This document shows positions 53,648 to 61,186 of a stretch of DNA of 63,878 nt, in pieces. The stretch is from Roseobacter weihaiensis (GTDB taxonomy: Bacteria; Pseudomonadota; Alphaproteobacteria; Rhodobacterales; Rhodobacteraceae). The stretch covers positions 1 through 63,878 of the forward strand of contig NZ_JACNMO010000030.1 in NCBI RefSeq assembly GCF_020622345.1, given 5' to 3'. Below the pieces are notes generated by a model that worked only from the letters and a program-made list of their open reading frames with translations, was not told the DNA's origin and did no database searches. The translations under genes and the position numbers were made by a program. The stretch's first letter is position 1, and each line of letters opens with the position of its first letter.

Positions 53648-54607
53648 ATGGCAAAACGCAAACGACTGACCTCTGCGGCGCTGACCGGCATGGCCCCCGT
53701 GACCCCCAAGACCGCCACGCCGCGCCGCGCACCCATTGCCCACGTGGCCGGAGACGCTGCTGCCACGGCCGCCCTGCAGGATCTGGCGGGTGAAATGCAG
53801 ACCGCGCGGGCGACAGGGCGGCTTGTGCAGGCCCTGCCCCTGCAGGCAATCGCCGCAGACCACCTGATCCGCGACCGTCTTGTGCAGGACGACGCGGAAA
53901 TGGCCGCGCTCAAGGCCTCGCTCGTGGCGCGGGGCCAGCAGACCCCGGTGGAGGTCGTCGAACTGGGTGACGAGACATATGGGCTGATCTCGGGTCATCG
54001 GCGGCTGAGTGCGCTGCAGGGGCTCTTTGAGGAAACCGGCGAGGCGCGCTTTGCGCAGGTGCTGGCACTCATCAAACCGCTGGAGGGAGCTGCCGCCAGC
54101 TATACCGCCATGGTCGAGGAAAACGAGATACGCGCCAATCTGTCGTTCTATGAACGGGCCCGGCTGGCGGCTGAGGCGGCCCGGATCGGCGTCTACCCGA
54201 CCCCGGCCCGGGCCGTGGCCGCACTTTTTGCCAATGCGCCTGCCGCCAAACGCTCGAAGATCGCAAGCTTCTTGCGGGTGCATGCGGATCTGGGCCCCGC
54301 GCTGGCGTTCCCCGCGGCCATTCCAGAAAAGCTGGGGCTGGCGCTCTCCAAGGCGCTGCAGGCGGATGCGGGGTTTGCCCCGCGCCTGAAGGCGGCCTTG
54401 CGCCGCGCGCCTGACCGGGATGCCGAGCAGGAGCGGATGATCCTGGAGCGCAGCCTCAAAAGCAGCGCGCCCAAGGGGCCCACGGAGGTGCGGCAGCTGC
54501 GCGCTGATCTCGCGCTGCATGTGGGGCGGGGCCAGGTCACGGTCAAAGGGGCAGGGGTCACGCCAGAGCTCATTGCGCAGCTTGAGCAGTGGCTGGCGCG
54601 GCGCTGA
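53648..54607 (+). CDS. parB: Plasmid partition DNA-binding protein ParB
   Basis: 319 residues, 27 bp after parA. The N-terminal nuclease-like domain (IRDRLVQDDAEMAALKASLVARGQQTPVEVVEL) has the GHRRLSALQGL signature, followed by the ENEIRANLSFYERARLAAEAARIG segment and a KRSKIASFLRV helix-turn-helix-like region. It binds parS; two palindromic candidates sit just downstream of the gene. Confidence 0.95.
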   Translation: MAKRKRLTSAALTGMAPVTPKTATPRRAPIAHVAGDAAATAALQDLAGEMQTARATGRLVQALPLQAIAADHLIRDRLVQDDAEMAALKASLVARGQQTPVEVVELGDETYGLISGHRRLSALQGLFEETGEARFAQVLALIKPLEGAAASYTAMVEENEIRANLSFYERARLAAEAARIGVYPTPARAVAALFANAPAAKRSKIASFLRVHADLGPALAFPAAIPEKLGLALSKALQADAGFAPRLKAALRRAPDRDAEQERMILERSLKSSAPKGPTEVRQLRADLALHVGRGQVTVKGAGVTPELIAQLEQWLARR

Positions 54608-54625
54608 TTTTTCGCACGCGAAAAA
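54608..54625. promoter_or_regulatory. parS-like palindrome 1
   Basis: TTTTTCGCACGCGAAAAA, 8-bp arms around a central AC, starting right after the parB stop codon. It shares a 14-bp core with the site at 54757. Confidence 0.7.
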
Positions 54626-54756
54626 AATCCGGATAAGTATCTGTATTATAAAGAAAAGATGGTGTCACTCAGATTTGACGCAGTGATTTTTTTACTGGAT
54701 ATGACCCGAAATTTCCGGTTATAAACAGTTTCGAAACAGATAGTTGACGACTTTAT

Positions 54757-54770
54757 TTTCGCACGCGAAA
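54757..54770. promoter_or_regulatory. parS-like palindrome 2
   Basis: TTTCGCACGCGAAA, identical to the core of the site at 54608, at the other end of the AT-rich region. Confidence 0.7.
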
Positions 54771-54838
54771 TCCTTTCTCGCCTCTGCCCCGTGCCCGACC
54801 TATGATTTGACGAGTGATTTTACCGTAACAGGACCTTT

Positions 54839-55957
54839 ATGCGCGACCCTGCCGCTGCTTATGAAACCTACCGAAATGTCCGTTTTTTCGGCGCGCTCGA
54901 CGGGCTGCGGTGCCTGTGCGTCATGGCCGTGCTCTGGCACCACAGCCCGCTGCACGGGGTCTTTGAAGAGGCGGCGCAGATCTTCTTTCGCGGCTTTGTC
55001 GGCGTGAACTTCTTTTTCGTGCTCAGCGGCTTTCTGATCACCACGTTGCTGCTGCGCGAAGAAGCGCGAAAGGGCAGCTTTTCGATCAGCGGCTTTTACT
55101 GGCGGCGGACCCTGCGGATCGTGCCGGTCTATTTTCTGGTGGTCACCTTTGCCGCGGTCTGGTGGATCGGGGTCAAGGGAGAGACGGAATATCTGCCCAA
55201 GCTGCCCTATTACTATCTCTTCCTGTCCAATGTTCTGGTGGGCGATCTGCCCCTGCTGCAGCCGACCTGGAGCCTGGCGGTTGAAGAGCAGTATTACCTG
55301 ATCTGGCCCATGCTGCTGCTGTTTCTGCCGATCAAGGGGCATGCGCGCGCCAGTGTGCTGATCGGGCTGATCGCGGTCTGTGTGCTCTCGGCGGCGGGTC
55401 TTCTGGCATTTCTGGGGGTGCGGCCGATCGTGACAGAACACGCGATCTGGACCTTTTCCGTCACGGGGTATTCCGCGATCCTGATCGGATCCCTGCTGGC
55501 CATCGTGCTGCATAACCCCAGGGGGTTTGCGATCTGCTACCGGCTGTTCGGGTTTTACTGGACGCCGGTGGTGACCTTTCTGGCGCTCGGCGTGGTGCTG
55601 AATGAAACGCCCGGCGTGTTGCGCGGGTGGCCCGATTTTCTGATGCATCTGACCATGGCGCTCTGTCTGATGAGCATCGTGCTGCGCGAGGATCATGCTC
55701 TGATGGGGGTGCTCCGGGCGCGGCCCATCGCGCGCCTCGGGCAGATCAGCTACGGGCTCTATCTCTATCATCTGATCGGGCTGCATTTCGGGATGGAAAT
55801 CGGCAGCCGCCTGGGGCTGGAAGGCCTGGCCGAGCTGCTGGTGATCACGGCGATCTATGTCGCCCTCTCGATCCTCATCGCAGAGATCAGCTTCAGAACC
55901 TATGAGCGTTACTTTCTGTCGCTCAAGGACAGGGGCCGCCGGGCCGTGCCGGCATGA
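54839..55957 (+). CDS. Acyltransferase family 3 (OatA/exopolysaccharide O-acyltransferase type) 1
   Basis: 372 residues, about 10 membrane helices. The opening RFFGALDGLRCLCVMAVLWHHS-like block (FFGALDGLRCLCVMAVLWHHS) has the catalytic histidine, then FVLSGFLITTLLLREE, WSLAVEEQYYLIWPMLL and GQISYGLYLYHLIGLHFGM. It acylates, most often acetylates, polysaccharide sugars at the membrane. The stop overlaps the start of the C25-like gene (ATGA), hinting at a common process. Confidence 0.94.
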   Translation: MRDPAAAYETYRNVRFFGALDGLRCLCVMAVLWHHSPLHGVFEEAAQIFFRGFVGVNFFFVLSGFLITTLLLREEARKGSFSISGFYWRRTLRIVPVYFLVVTFAAVWWIGVKGETEYLPKLPYYYLFLSNVLVGDLPLLQPTWSLAVEEQYYLIWPMLLLFLPIKGHARASVLIGLIAVCVLSAAGLLAFLGVRPIVTEHAIWTFSVTGYSAILIGSLLAIVLHNPRGFAICYRLFGFYWTPVVTFLALGVVLNETPGVLRGWPDFLMHLTMALCLMSIVLREDHALMGVLRARPIARLGQISYGLYLYHLIGLHFGMEIGSRLGLEGLAELLVITAIYVALSILIAEISFRTYERYFLSLKDRGRRAVPA

Positions 55958-57894
55958 GCCCGTGGCCCCCCCTCCGGGCGCTTCTGGTGGCCCTGGCCTG
56001 TCTCTGCCTTGGGGTGGCGGCGGGTGCAGAGCCTGCGCAGCCGCTGGCGCTGGATGGGCAGATCTCTGACGATGGCACCAAGATCGGGCTGAACTGGGCG
56101 CCTGTGAAAAACACCAGTGCCGCCGTTTTCCGGCGTACGCTGGACGACCGGGGGCTGGATACATGGCAGCCCATTGCGCCCCGTGTTCTGTCCGGGACGC
56201 GCCTGCTGGACGACGACATCCGACCGGGGGTGGCCTATGAATACCAGGTCCGGCTGCAAGGGCAGGACGGGGTCCACATCGGCTATTGGGCCGCGGGGCA
56301 TCAGGTGCCTCACAGGTCAGAGGCGCGCACCGCGCTGATTGTCATCGATGAAACGATTGCCACGCCGCTGGCGCTGCACCTCGATCGGTTTGAGCTGGAC
56401 CTGATCGGGGATGGCTGGCAGGTCGCGCGTCTCCTGACCCCGCGCGGGGTGGGTCGCAAACAGGACAGGGAGGCCGTGCGCCAGGCGCAGGCCCTGCGCG
56501 CCCAGATCGCGGAGCGGTACTGGTCAGACCCGTTCTCTTCCTACGCGCTGATCCTGGTGGGTCATGTACCCGTGGCCTATACCGGCAACGTGTTCCCCGA
56601 TGGGCACAAGCCCAAAGCGGTGCCGTCCGATCTTTTCTATGCCGATCCCGAAGGCGCCTGGCCGGTGATCGAGGATGCCAAGAAAAAGCTGCAGTTTGCC
56701 CCCGGGGGCCTGCCCGCAGATCACATCAAGATGCAGGTGGGCCGGATCGATTTTGCCAACCTGGGTCCGGCGTTTGGTGGTGAAATTCCCCTTCTCAGAG
56801 CCTATTTCGACAAAAACCACCATTGGCGTCACGGCAGGCTGGGGGATACCCGGCAGGCCTATGGCCAGAACAAGCATGTGATTGTCGAACGAAACGGGCT
56901 GCGCAATATCGTGGGCCCTGATGCGGTCACGGCAGGCGGGCATCATGACACCACGGGGCAGGGGCCGTTCCTCTTCGGCGTGGATTTTGGCAGTTGGAAA
57001 GGCGGCGAATATGCGACGCTGCCGCCGTCCGAGGCGGTCTTTACGATCAATTTCGGCAGCGGCAAGCATATGTTTGCCGGGCGCGACAACCCGATGACAG
57101 CCTTGCTGGCGCAGCCGTGGTACCCGCTGACCTCGGCCTGGGGCGGCCGCCCGGCGTGGCAGTTGCACACCATGGCCCTGGGCGAAAGCATTGGCGCGGC
57201 GCATCTGCGCACGGTCAACAACGGCGAGCGGTCCCGGGGGATGCCGGACACGCGGGAATATGTGCCCACGGGCCGCTATGACTGGATCAACCCCACCTGG
57301 GTCAATCTGCTGGGGGATCCGACGCTGCGGCCCTTTCCCTTAAGTTCCCTGCGCGATTTCAGCGCCCGTGCCGAGGGCCATGCTGTGCAGCTGAGCTGGA
57401 CCCTGCCCGCGGCGGCGCAAGGTGTCATCCTCTACCGGGCAGAGACCCGCGCGGGGCCGTATCGCGCTCTGGCGGGGGGGGATCTGCTGACAGGGGGCGC
57501 CTTCACCGACCCCGGCCCTGTTGCCGGCGCGTGGTATATGGCCCGCGCGCAGGGGCTGGCAGAGGTTTATGCGGGATCCTTTTACCGCTTGTCCCAGGGC
57601 GCTTTCGCGACAGCAGAGAACAGCCCGCCGGAGATCCTGCCGGAGCAGATCACCCTGACGGAGAACACGCCTGTTCCCCTTGATTGGCCTGTAACAGACC
57701 CTGATAACGCGGACCAGCTGCTGGCAGCCCCGCTTCGGGGCCCGGCGCGGGCCCTGCGCCATGCGGACGAAGGGGTTGTCTTTGACCCCGCAGGCGTGCA
57801 GCGCGGACGTCTCACCCTCAGCTTTTCGGTTTTTGATGGCGTGGCGTCCCGGCTGGGCACGGTAGAGATCGACACATCCGGGGTGGCTCCGTAA
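55954..57894 (+). CDS. Secreted C25-peptidase-like protein without cysteine, flanked by Fn3 domains
   Basis: 646 residues. Signal peptide about 1-25 (ALLVALACLCLGVAAGA). A fibronectin-III-like domain at about 30-110, a caspase-like C25-type region at about 120-460 (ALIVIDETIATPLALHLDRF, LILVGHVPVAY, TAGGHHDTTGQ, AVFTINFGSGKHMF, TSAWGGRPAWQLHTMALGESIG, NLLGDPTLRPFPL), a second Fn3-like domain at about 470-550, and a cadherin-like tail. The mature protein contains no cysteine, so it cannot be a normal C25 cysteine peptidase. It may bind or assemble rather than cleave. Coupled to an acyltransferase gene by ATGA overlap. Confidence 0.8.
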   Translation: MSPWPPLRALLVALACLCLGVAAGAEPAQPLALDGQISDDGTKIGLNWAPVKNTSAAVFRRTLDDRGLDTWQPIAPRVLSGTRLLDDDIRPGVAYEYQVRLQGQDGVHIGYWAAGHQVPHRSEARTALIVIDETIATPLALHLDRFELDLIGDGWQVARLLTPRGVGRKQDREAVRQAQALRAQIAERYWSDPFSSYALILVGHVPVAYTGNVFPDGHKPKAVPSDLFYADPEGAWPVIEDAKKKLQFAPGGLPADHIKMQVGRIDFANLGPAFGGEIPLLRAYFDKNHHWRHGRLGDTRQAYGQNKHVIVERNGLRNIVGPDAVTAGGHHDTTGQGPFLFGVDFGSWKGGEYATLPPSEAVFTINFGSGKHMFAGRDNPMTALLAQPWYPLTSAWGGRPAWQLHTMALGESIGAAHLRTVNNGERSRGMPDTREYVPTGRYDWINPTWVNLLGDPTLRPFPLSSLRDFSARAEGHAVQLSWTLPAAAQGVILYRAETRAGPYRALAGGDLLTGGAFTDPGPVAGAWYMARAQGLAEVYAGSFYRLSQGAFATAENSPPEILPEQITLTENTPVPLDWPVTDPDNADQLLAAPLRGPARALRHADEGVVFDPAGVQRGRLTLSFSVFDGVASRLGTVEIDTSGVAP

Positions 57895-57900
57895 CCTCTT

Positions 57901-58809
57901 ATGTCGCATCTGATCTCGATTGTTATCCCGACATTCCGCAGGCCTGACTTTCTGCGTGATATCCTGTCAGAGCTGACCGCCCAGTTGCCTAGCGACGGGT
58001 CGGTCGAGGTGGTCATCGTCGACAATGATAGCGCAGGTTCGGCGCGCAGTGCGGTGCCCGAGGACGCCGCCTTTCGCTATATCGCAGAGCCGCGTCCCGG
58101 CGTCGCCCATGCCCGCAATACCGGGGTGATGCAGGCACGGGGGCGCTTTATCCTCTTTCTGGATGACGACGAGATGCCGGGGCAGGGGTGGCTTGCCGCC
58201 TTCCTGGCGCGCGCGCAGGCCGGGGACCCGGTCTGCTTCGGGCCGGTACAGGCTCAATTCACCAGCCCACCACCCGAAGATCTCGCCCCGATCCTGCGCG
58301 ACATGTTCAGCCGCATTCTGCCGGACCCCGACGGGGCCGAGATCAGCGGCAAGCGCGCCTATCTGGGCACCGGCAATTCGATGTTCGACAGCAGGCTGTG
58401 CTTTGACAGCCCTCCGTTCGATACGCATTTCAACGGCGGGGGAGAGGATGTCTGGCTGCTGCGCCATCTGGCCGAAGACCGCGGTCTGCCGTTTTACTGG
58501 ATCGCCGAGGCGGTGGTTTATGAACAGGTGCCTGCGGGCCGCAGCACGCTTGCCTTCATCCAGGAACGCAAATATCTGGGCGGCATGCTGCGCTGTGTGG
58601 TCGAGAGCGGCGCGCAGGGGCCTGCGCGGTTCCTGCGGTTGGGAAAATGGATGGCGATCGGAGCGGCGCAAGTGGGAATATTCGGCTCTATCGGGCAGTT
58701 TCAGGCTCTAATAGGGGCGAAATCGGCCCCGGTGAATCTGGCGCGCAGTGCGGCGGGCCGGGGCAAGCTGATGTGGTGGCGGCACCCTTATGTCAGCACC
58801 GCGCGCTGA
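57901..58809 (+). CDS. Family 2 glycosyltransferase
   Basis: 302 residues. Opening ISIVIPTFRRPDFLRDIL, VVIVDNDSAGSARSA, FLDDDEMPGQGWLAAFL with the DDD site, then FNGGGEDVWLLRHLAED, the product-side acidic motif. GT-A fold; adds a sugar to the repeat unit. Spaced 6 bp from the C25-like gene and 14 bp from the GT4 gene that follows. Confidence 0.92.
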   Translation: MSHLISIVIPTFRRPDFLRDILSELTAQLPSDGSVEVVIVDNDSAGSARSAVPEDAAFRYIAEPRPGVAHARNTGVMQARGRFILFLDDDEMPGQGWLAAFLARAQAGDPVCFGPVQAQFTSPPPEDLAPILRDMFSRILPDPDGAEISGKRAYLGTGNSMFDSRLCFDSPPFDTHFNGGGEDVWLLRHLAEDRGLPFYWIAEAVVYEQVPAGRSTLAFIQERKYLGGMLRCVVESGAQGPARFLRLGKWMAIGAAQVGIFGSIGQFQALIGAKSAPVNLARSAAGRGKLMWWRHPYVSTAR

Positions 58810-58823
58810 GAGAGGCCAGGCTC

Positions 58824-60053
58824 ATGCCCCCCGTAACCCCCGTGATCCCCGTGATCCCCGTGACAGGCTATCTGATCAGCGAATACCCGGCGGTGTCGCA
58901 TACCTTTATCCAGCGCGAGATCGAAGGGCTGCGCCATCACGGGGTCGATGTGCGCACCTATTCCATCCGCGAACCGGCGCCCAGTGGTCTGACCGGCACG
59001 GCAGAGCAGCAAGAGCATGCGCGGAGCTTTTATATCTTTCCCAAGCTGAAATCGCCGCTGGCGCTGCTGACGGCCCACGCCCGGCTTCTGGCCCGCGCGC
59101 CGGGGCGGTATCTGAAGGCGCTGGCGCTGGCGCTGCGGGTCCGGCCCGCAGGGGTAAAGGCATTGGTCTACCATCTGGCCTATTTTGCCGAAGCGGGCGT
59201 GCTGGCCGCCCGGATGCAGCGCGACGGGGTGGGGCATCTGCATGTGCATTTCGCCAATGCGGGCTGCACGGTGGGCATGCTGGCGGCCGAGATCTGCGAC
59301 ATGTCTTTCAGCTTCACCATGCATGGCCCCACGGAGTTTTTCGATGTGCACCGTCTGGGACTGGCGGAAAAGCTCAAGCGCGCGGCCTTTGTGGCCTGCA
59401 TCAGTCATTTCTGCCGCAGCCAGCTGATGCTGTTTTCTGACAAGTCGGATTGGGACAAATTCCATATCATCCATTGTGCGCTGGACAGCGACAAGTACGA
59501 CGCCGAAAGCCCAAAACAGCCGCACAACCTGCTCTTTGTCGGGCGGATGGCCGGGGTGAAGGGGGTCCCGCTGCTGCTGGAAAGCCTTGCCGCCCTGCGG
59601 GATGATTTTCCGCAGCTTACCGCGACGCTGGTGGGGGACGGGCCGGAACAGTCGGCGCTGGTGGCGCAGGCCGCAGCACTGGGGCTGGGCGATATCGTCC
59701 GTTTTACCGGCTACCAGACGCAGCAGCAGGTCGCGGGCCACATGGCGCGCGCGGATCTCTTCGTGCTGGCCAGCTTTGCCGAGGGGCTGCCCGTGGTGCT
59801 GATGGAGGCGCTGGCCAGTGCGACCCCCGTCCTTACCACACGCATCGCTGGCGTGGCAGAGCTGGTCGAGGATGGGGTCCACGGCCGTCTGGTGTCCCCC
59901 GGGGATCAGGCGGGGCTTACAGCGGCGCTCAGGGCCCTTTTGGAGGATGACGCAGGCCGCGCGGCCATGGGGCGCGCGGGGCCTGCCAAGATCGCCGCAG
60001 AGTTCGACACCAGGACCGAAGCAGGCAAGCTCAAGCAGCTTTTCAGCCGCTAG
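58824..60053 (+). CDS. Family 4 glycosyltransferase
   Basis: 409 residues from the ATG at 58824, 14 bp after the previous stop. After a Pro/Val repeat (MPPVTPVIPVIPV) comes ISEYPAVSHTFIQREIEGLRHHGVDVRTYSIR, then NLLFVGRMAGVKGVPLLLESL and the donor motif SFAEGLPVVLMEALASATPVLTTRIAGVAEL. This is the colanic-acid-type GT-B family. The 3' end overlaps the convergent acyltransferase gene by 11 bp. Confidence 0.93.
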   Translation: MPPVTPVIPVIPVTGYLISEYPAVSHTFIQREIEGLRHHGVDVRTYSIREPAPSGLTGTAEQQEHARSFYIFPKLKSPLALLTAHARLLARAPGRYLKALALALRVRPAGVKALVYHLAYFAEAGVLAARMQRDGVGHLHVHFANAGCTVGMLAAEICDMSFSFTMHGPTEFFDVHRLGLAEKLKRAAFVACISHFCRSQLMLFSDKSDWDKFHIIHCALDSDKYDAESPKQPHNLLFVGRMAGVKGVPLLLESLAALRDDFPQLTATLVGDGPEQSALVAQAAALGLGDIVRFTGYQTQQQVAGHMARADLFVLASFAEGLPVVLMEALASATPVLTTRIAGVAELVEDGVHGRLVSPGDQAGLTAALRALLEDDAGRAAMGRAGPAKIAAEFDTRTEAGKLKQLFSR

Positions 60054-61095
60054 GCCTTACCCCCTCTGCGGGGGGGTGTCTTGCGGTCTGGCGCTGCGTG
60101 ACCCGCAAGAGGGGCTTTTCAACGCGCTGGTTGATCCTCACGGAGATCCAGTAGAGCGCGCCATAGGTGACAAGCAGGATTGCCAGCATCGGCCCCAGCC
60201 CGAACATCACGTCATTGGGCAGCATATAGGCCAGGGGCGACATCACCACCGGATGCACCAGATAGAGCGCATAAGAAGCGTCCCCCGCGGTTGCAAAGCG
60301 CGGAAAGAACCGCGCGCCCACGCCGCGCTGTTCCAGAATCGGCAGCCCCAGCACCAGAAAGATGCTCGGCAGGCCCCAGATGATAACGCTGGGCAGGGCG
60401 TTGTAGCCAATCACCACAGAGAGCGCAAAACCCGCCGTCCCGAGCCCCACGGCAGCCCAGCCGAGCCAGCGGGGCAGGGTGGGAAACCGGATCAGCAGCT
60501 GCGCAATCCAGGCCCCGGCGACAAATTCCATCAGCAGCACATTGGTGACAAAGGAGAGCGAGACACTATCGAACCGCATCACCTGACCCACCGCGACCAG
60601 CGCGGCAAAGATCACCGTCATCCCGATCAGGGTCACCACGCGCCCCAGCTGCAAGGCCAGACAGAGCGCAAAGACGGCGTAGAAAAGCATCTCGAAGGTC
60701 AGGGTCCAGCCCACAAATATGAGTTTGCTGGCCTCTGAGGGCCAGAGCAGGAAGGCCCCGACCCATTCCGCGATGGTGCCGGGGGTCTGGCGCTCGATCA
60801 GCATCAGGATGGGGACATTGATCAGTGCGAGAATCCAGTAGAGCGGATAGATCCGCGCCACGCGCCGTTTGAAGAACCCCCAGGGGGCCGCCTTGCCGAA
60901 CTGGTTCGCCTGCGTCCAGACCATGACGAAGCCACTGATAACAAAGAAGATATGTACACCCGCAGCGCCCACTTTGGACAGGTGCTGCGCAGCTTCGGCA
61001 TGGGCTGTCATATGCGGGGCGAGAAAAATCACCCCGTGATAGATCACGACCAGGGAGGCCGCCACATGCCGAAGGAACTGGATAGAATAGACCAT
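60043..61095 (-). CDS. Acyltransferase family 3 membrane protein 2
   Basis: 350 residues, about 10 membrane helices. Opening MVYSIQFLRHVAASLVVIYHGVIF has the family histidine, then HIFFVISGFVMVWTQAN, FKRRVARIYPLYWILAL and DASYALYLVHPVVMSPL. A second polysaccharide O-acyltransferase besides that at 54839; the two are not close. Head-to-tail with the end of the G8 gene (90 bp). Confidence 0.93.
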   Translation of the reverse strand: MVYSIQFLRHVAASLVVIYHGVIFLAPHMTAHAEAAQHLSKVGAAGVHIFFVISGFVMVWTQANQFGKAAPWGFFKRRVARIYPLYWILALINVPILMLIERQTPGTIAEWVGAFLLWPSEASKLIFVGWTLTFEMLFYAVFALCLALQLGRVVTLIGMTVIFAALVAVGQVMRFDSVSLSFVTNVLLMEFVAGAWIAQLLIRFPTLPRWLGWAAVGLGTAGFALSVVIGYNALPSVIIWGLPSIFLVLGLPILEQRGVGARFFPRFATAGDASYALYLVHPVVMSPLAYMLPNDVMFGLGPMLAILLVTYGALYWISVRINQRVEKPLLRVTQRQTARHPPAEGVRPSG

Positions 61096-61145
61096 TGGGC
61101 TCGCCGTGCATTTGCTTTCCCGGCAAATTACCTGCCCCGGCCTGC

Positions 61146-61186
61146 GGACGTAACCCGGATTATGCTTTCAAATCCGGGTTACGTCC
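61146..61186 (-). terminator. Long hairpin overlapping the end of the G8 gene
   Basis: Perfect 16-bp arms at 61146-61161 and 61071-type partner 61171-61186 with a 9-nt loop (61162-61170). The upstream arm in minus-strand reading begins at the last base of the G8 stop codon (TAG, 61188-61186). No U-run follows, so it may protect the 3' end or act as a Rho-linked terminator rather than a classic one. Confidence 0.6.

Larger units (their letters stand above)
54608..54838. other. Candidate centromere region downstream of parB
   Basis: 231-bp AT-rich gap holding two palindromes of the same core TTTCGC-AC-GCGAAA: one at 54608-54625 (18 bp with extra A/T) and one at 54757-54770 (14 bp). The first lies 1 bp after the parB stop. 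A further self-complementary gtttcgaaac lies at 54729-54738. By position these are likely parS sites. Confidence 0.7.
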
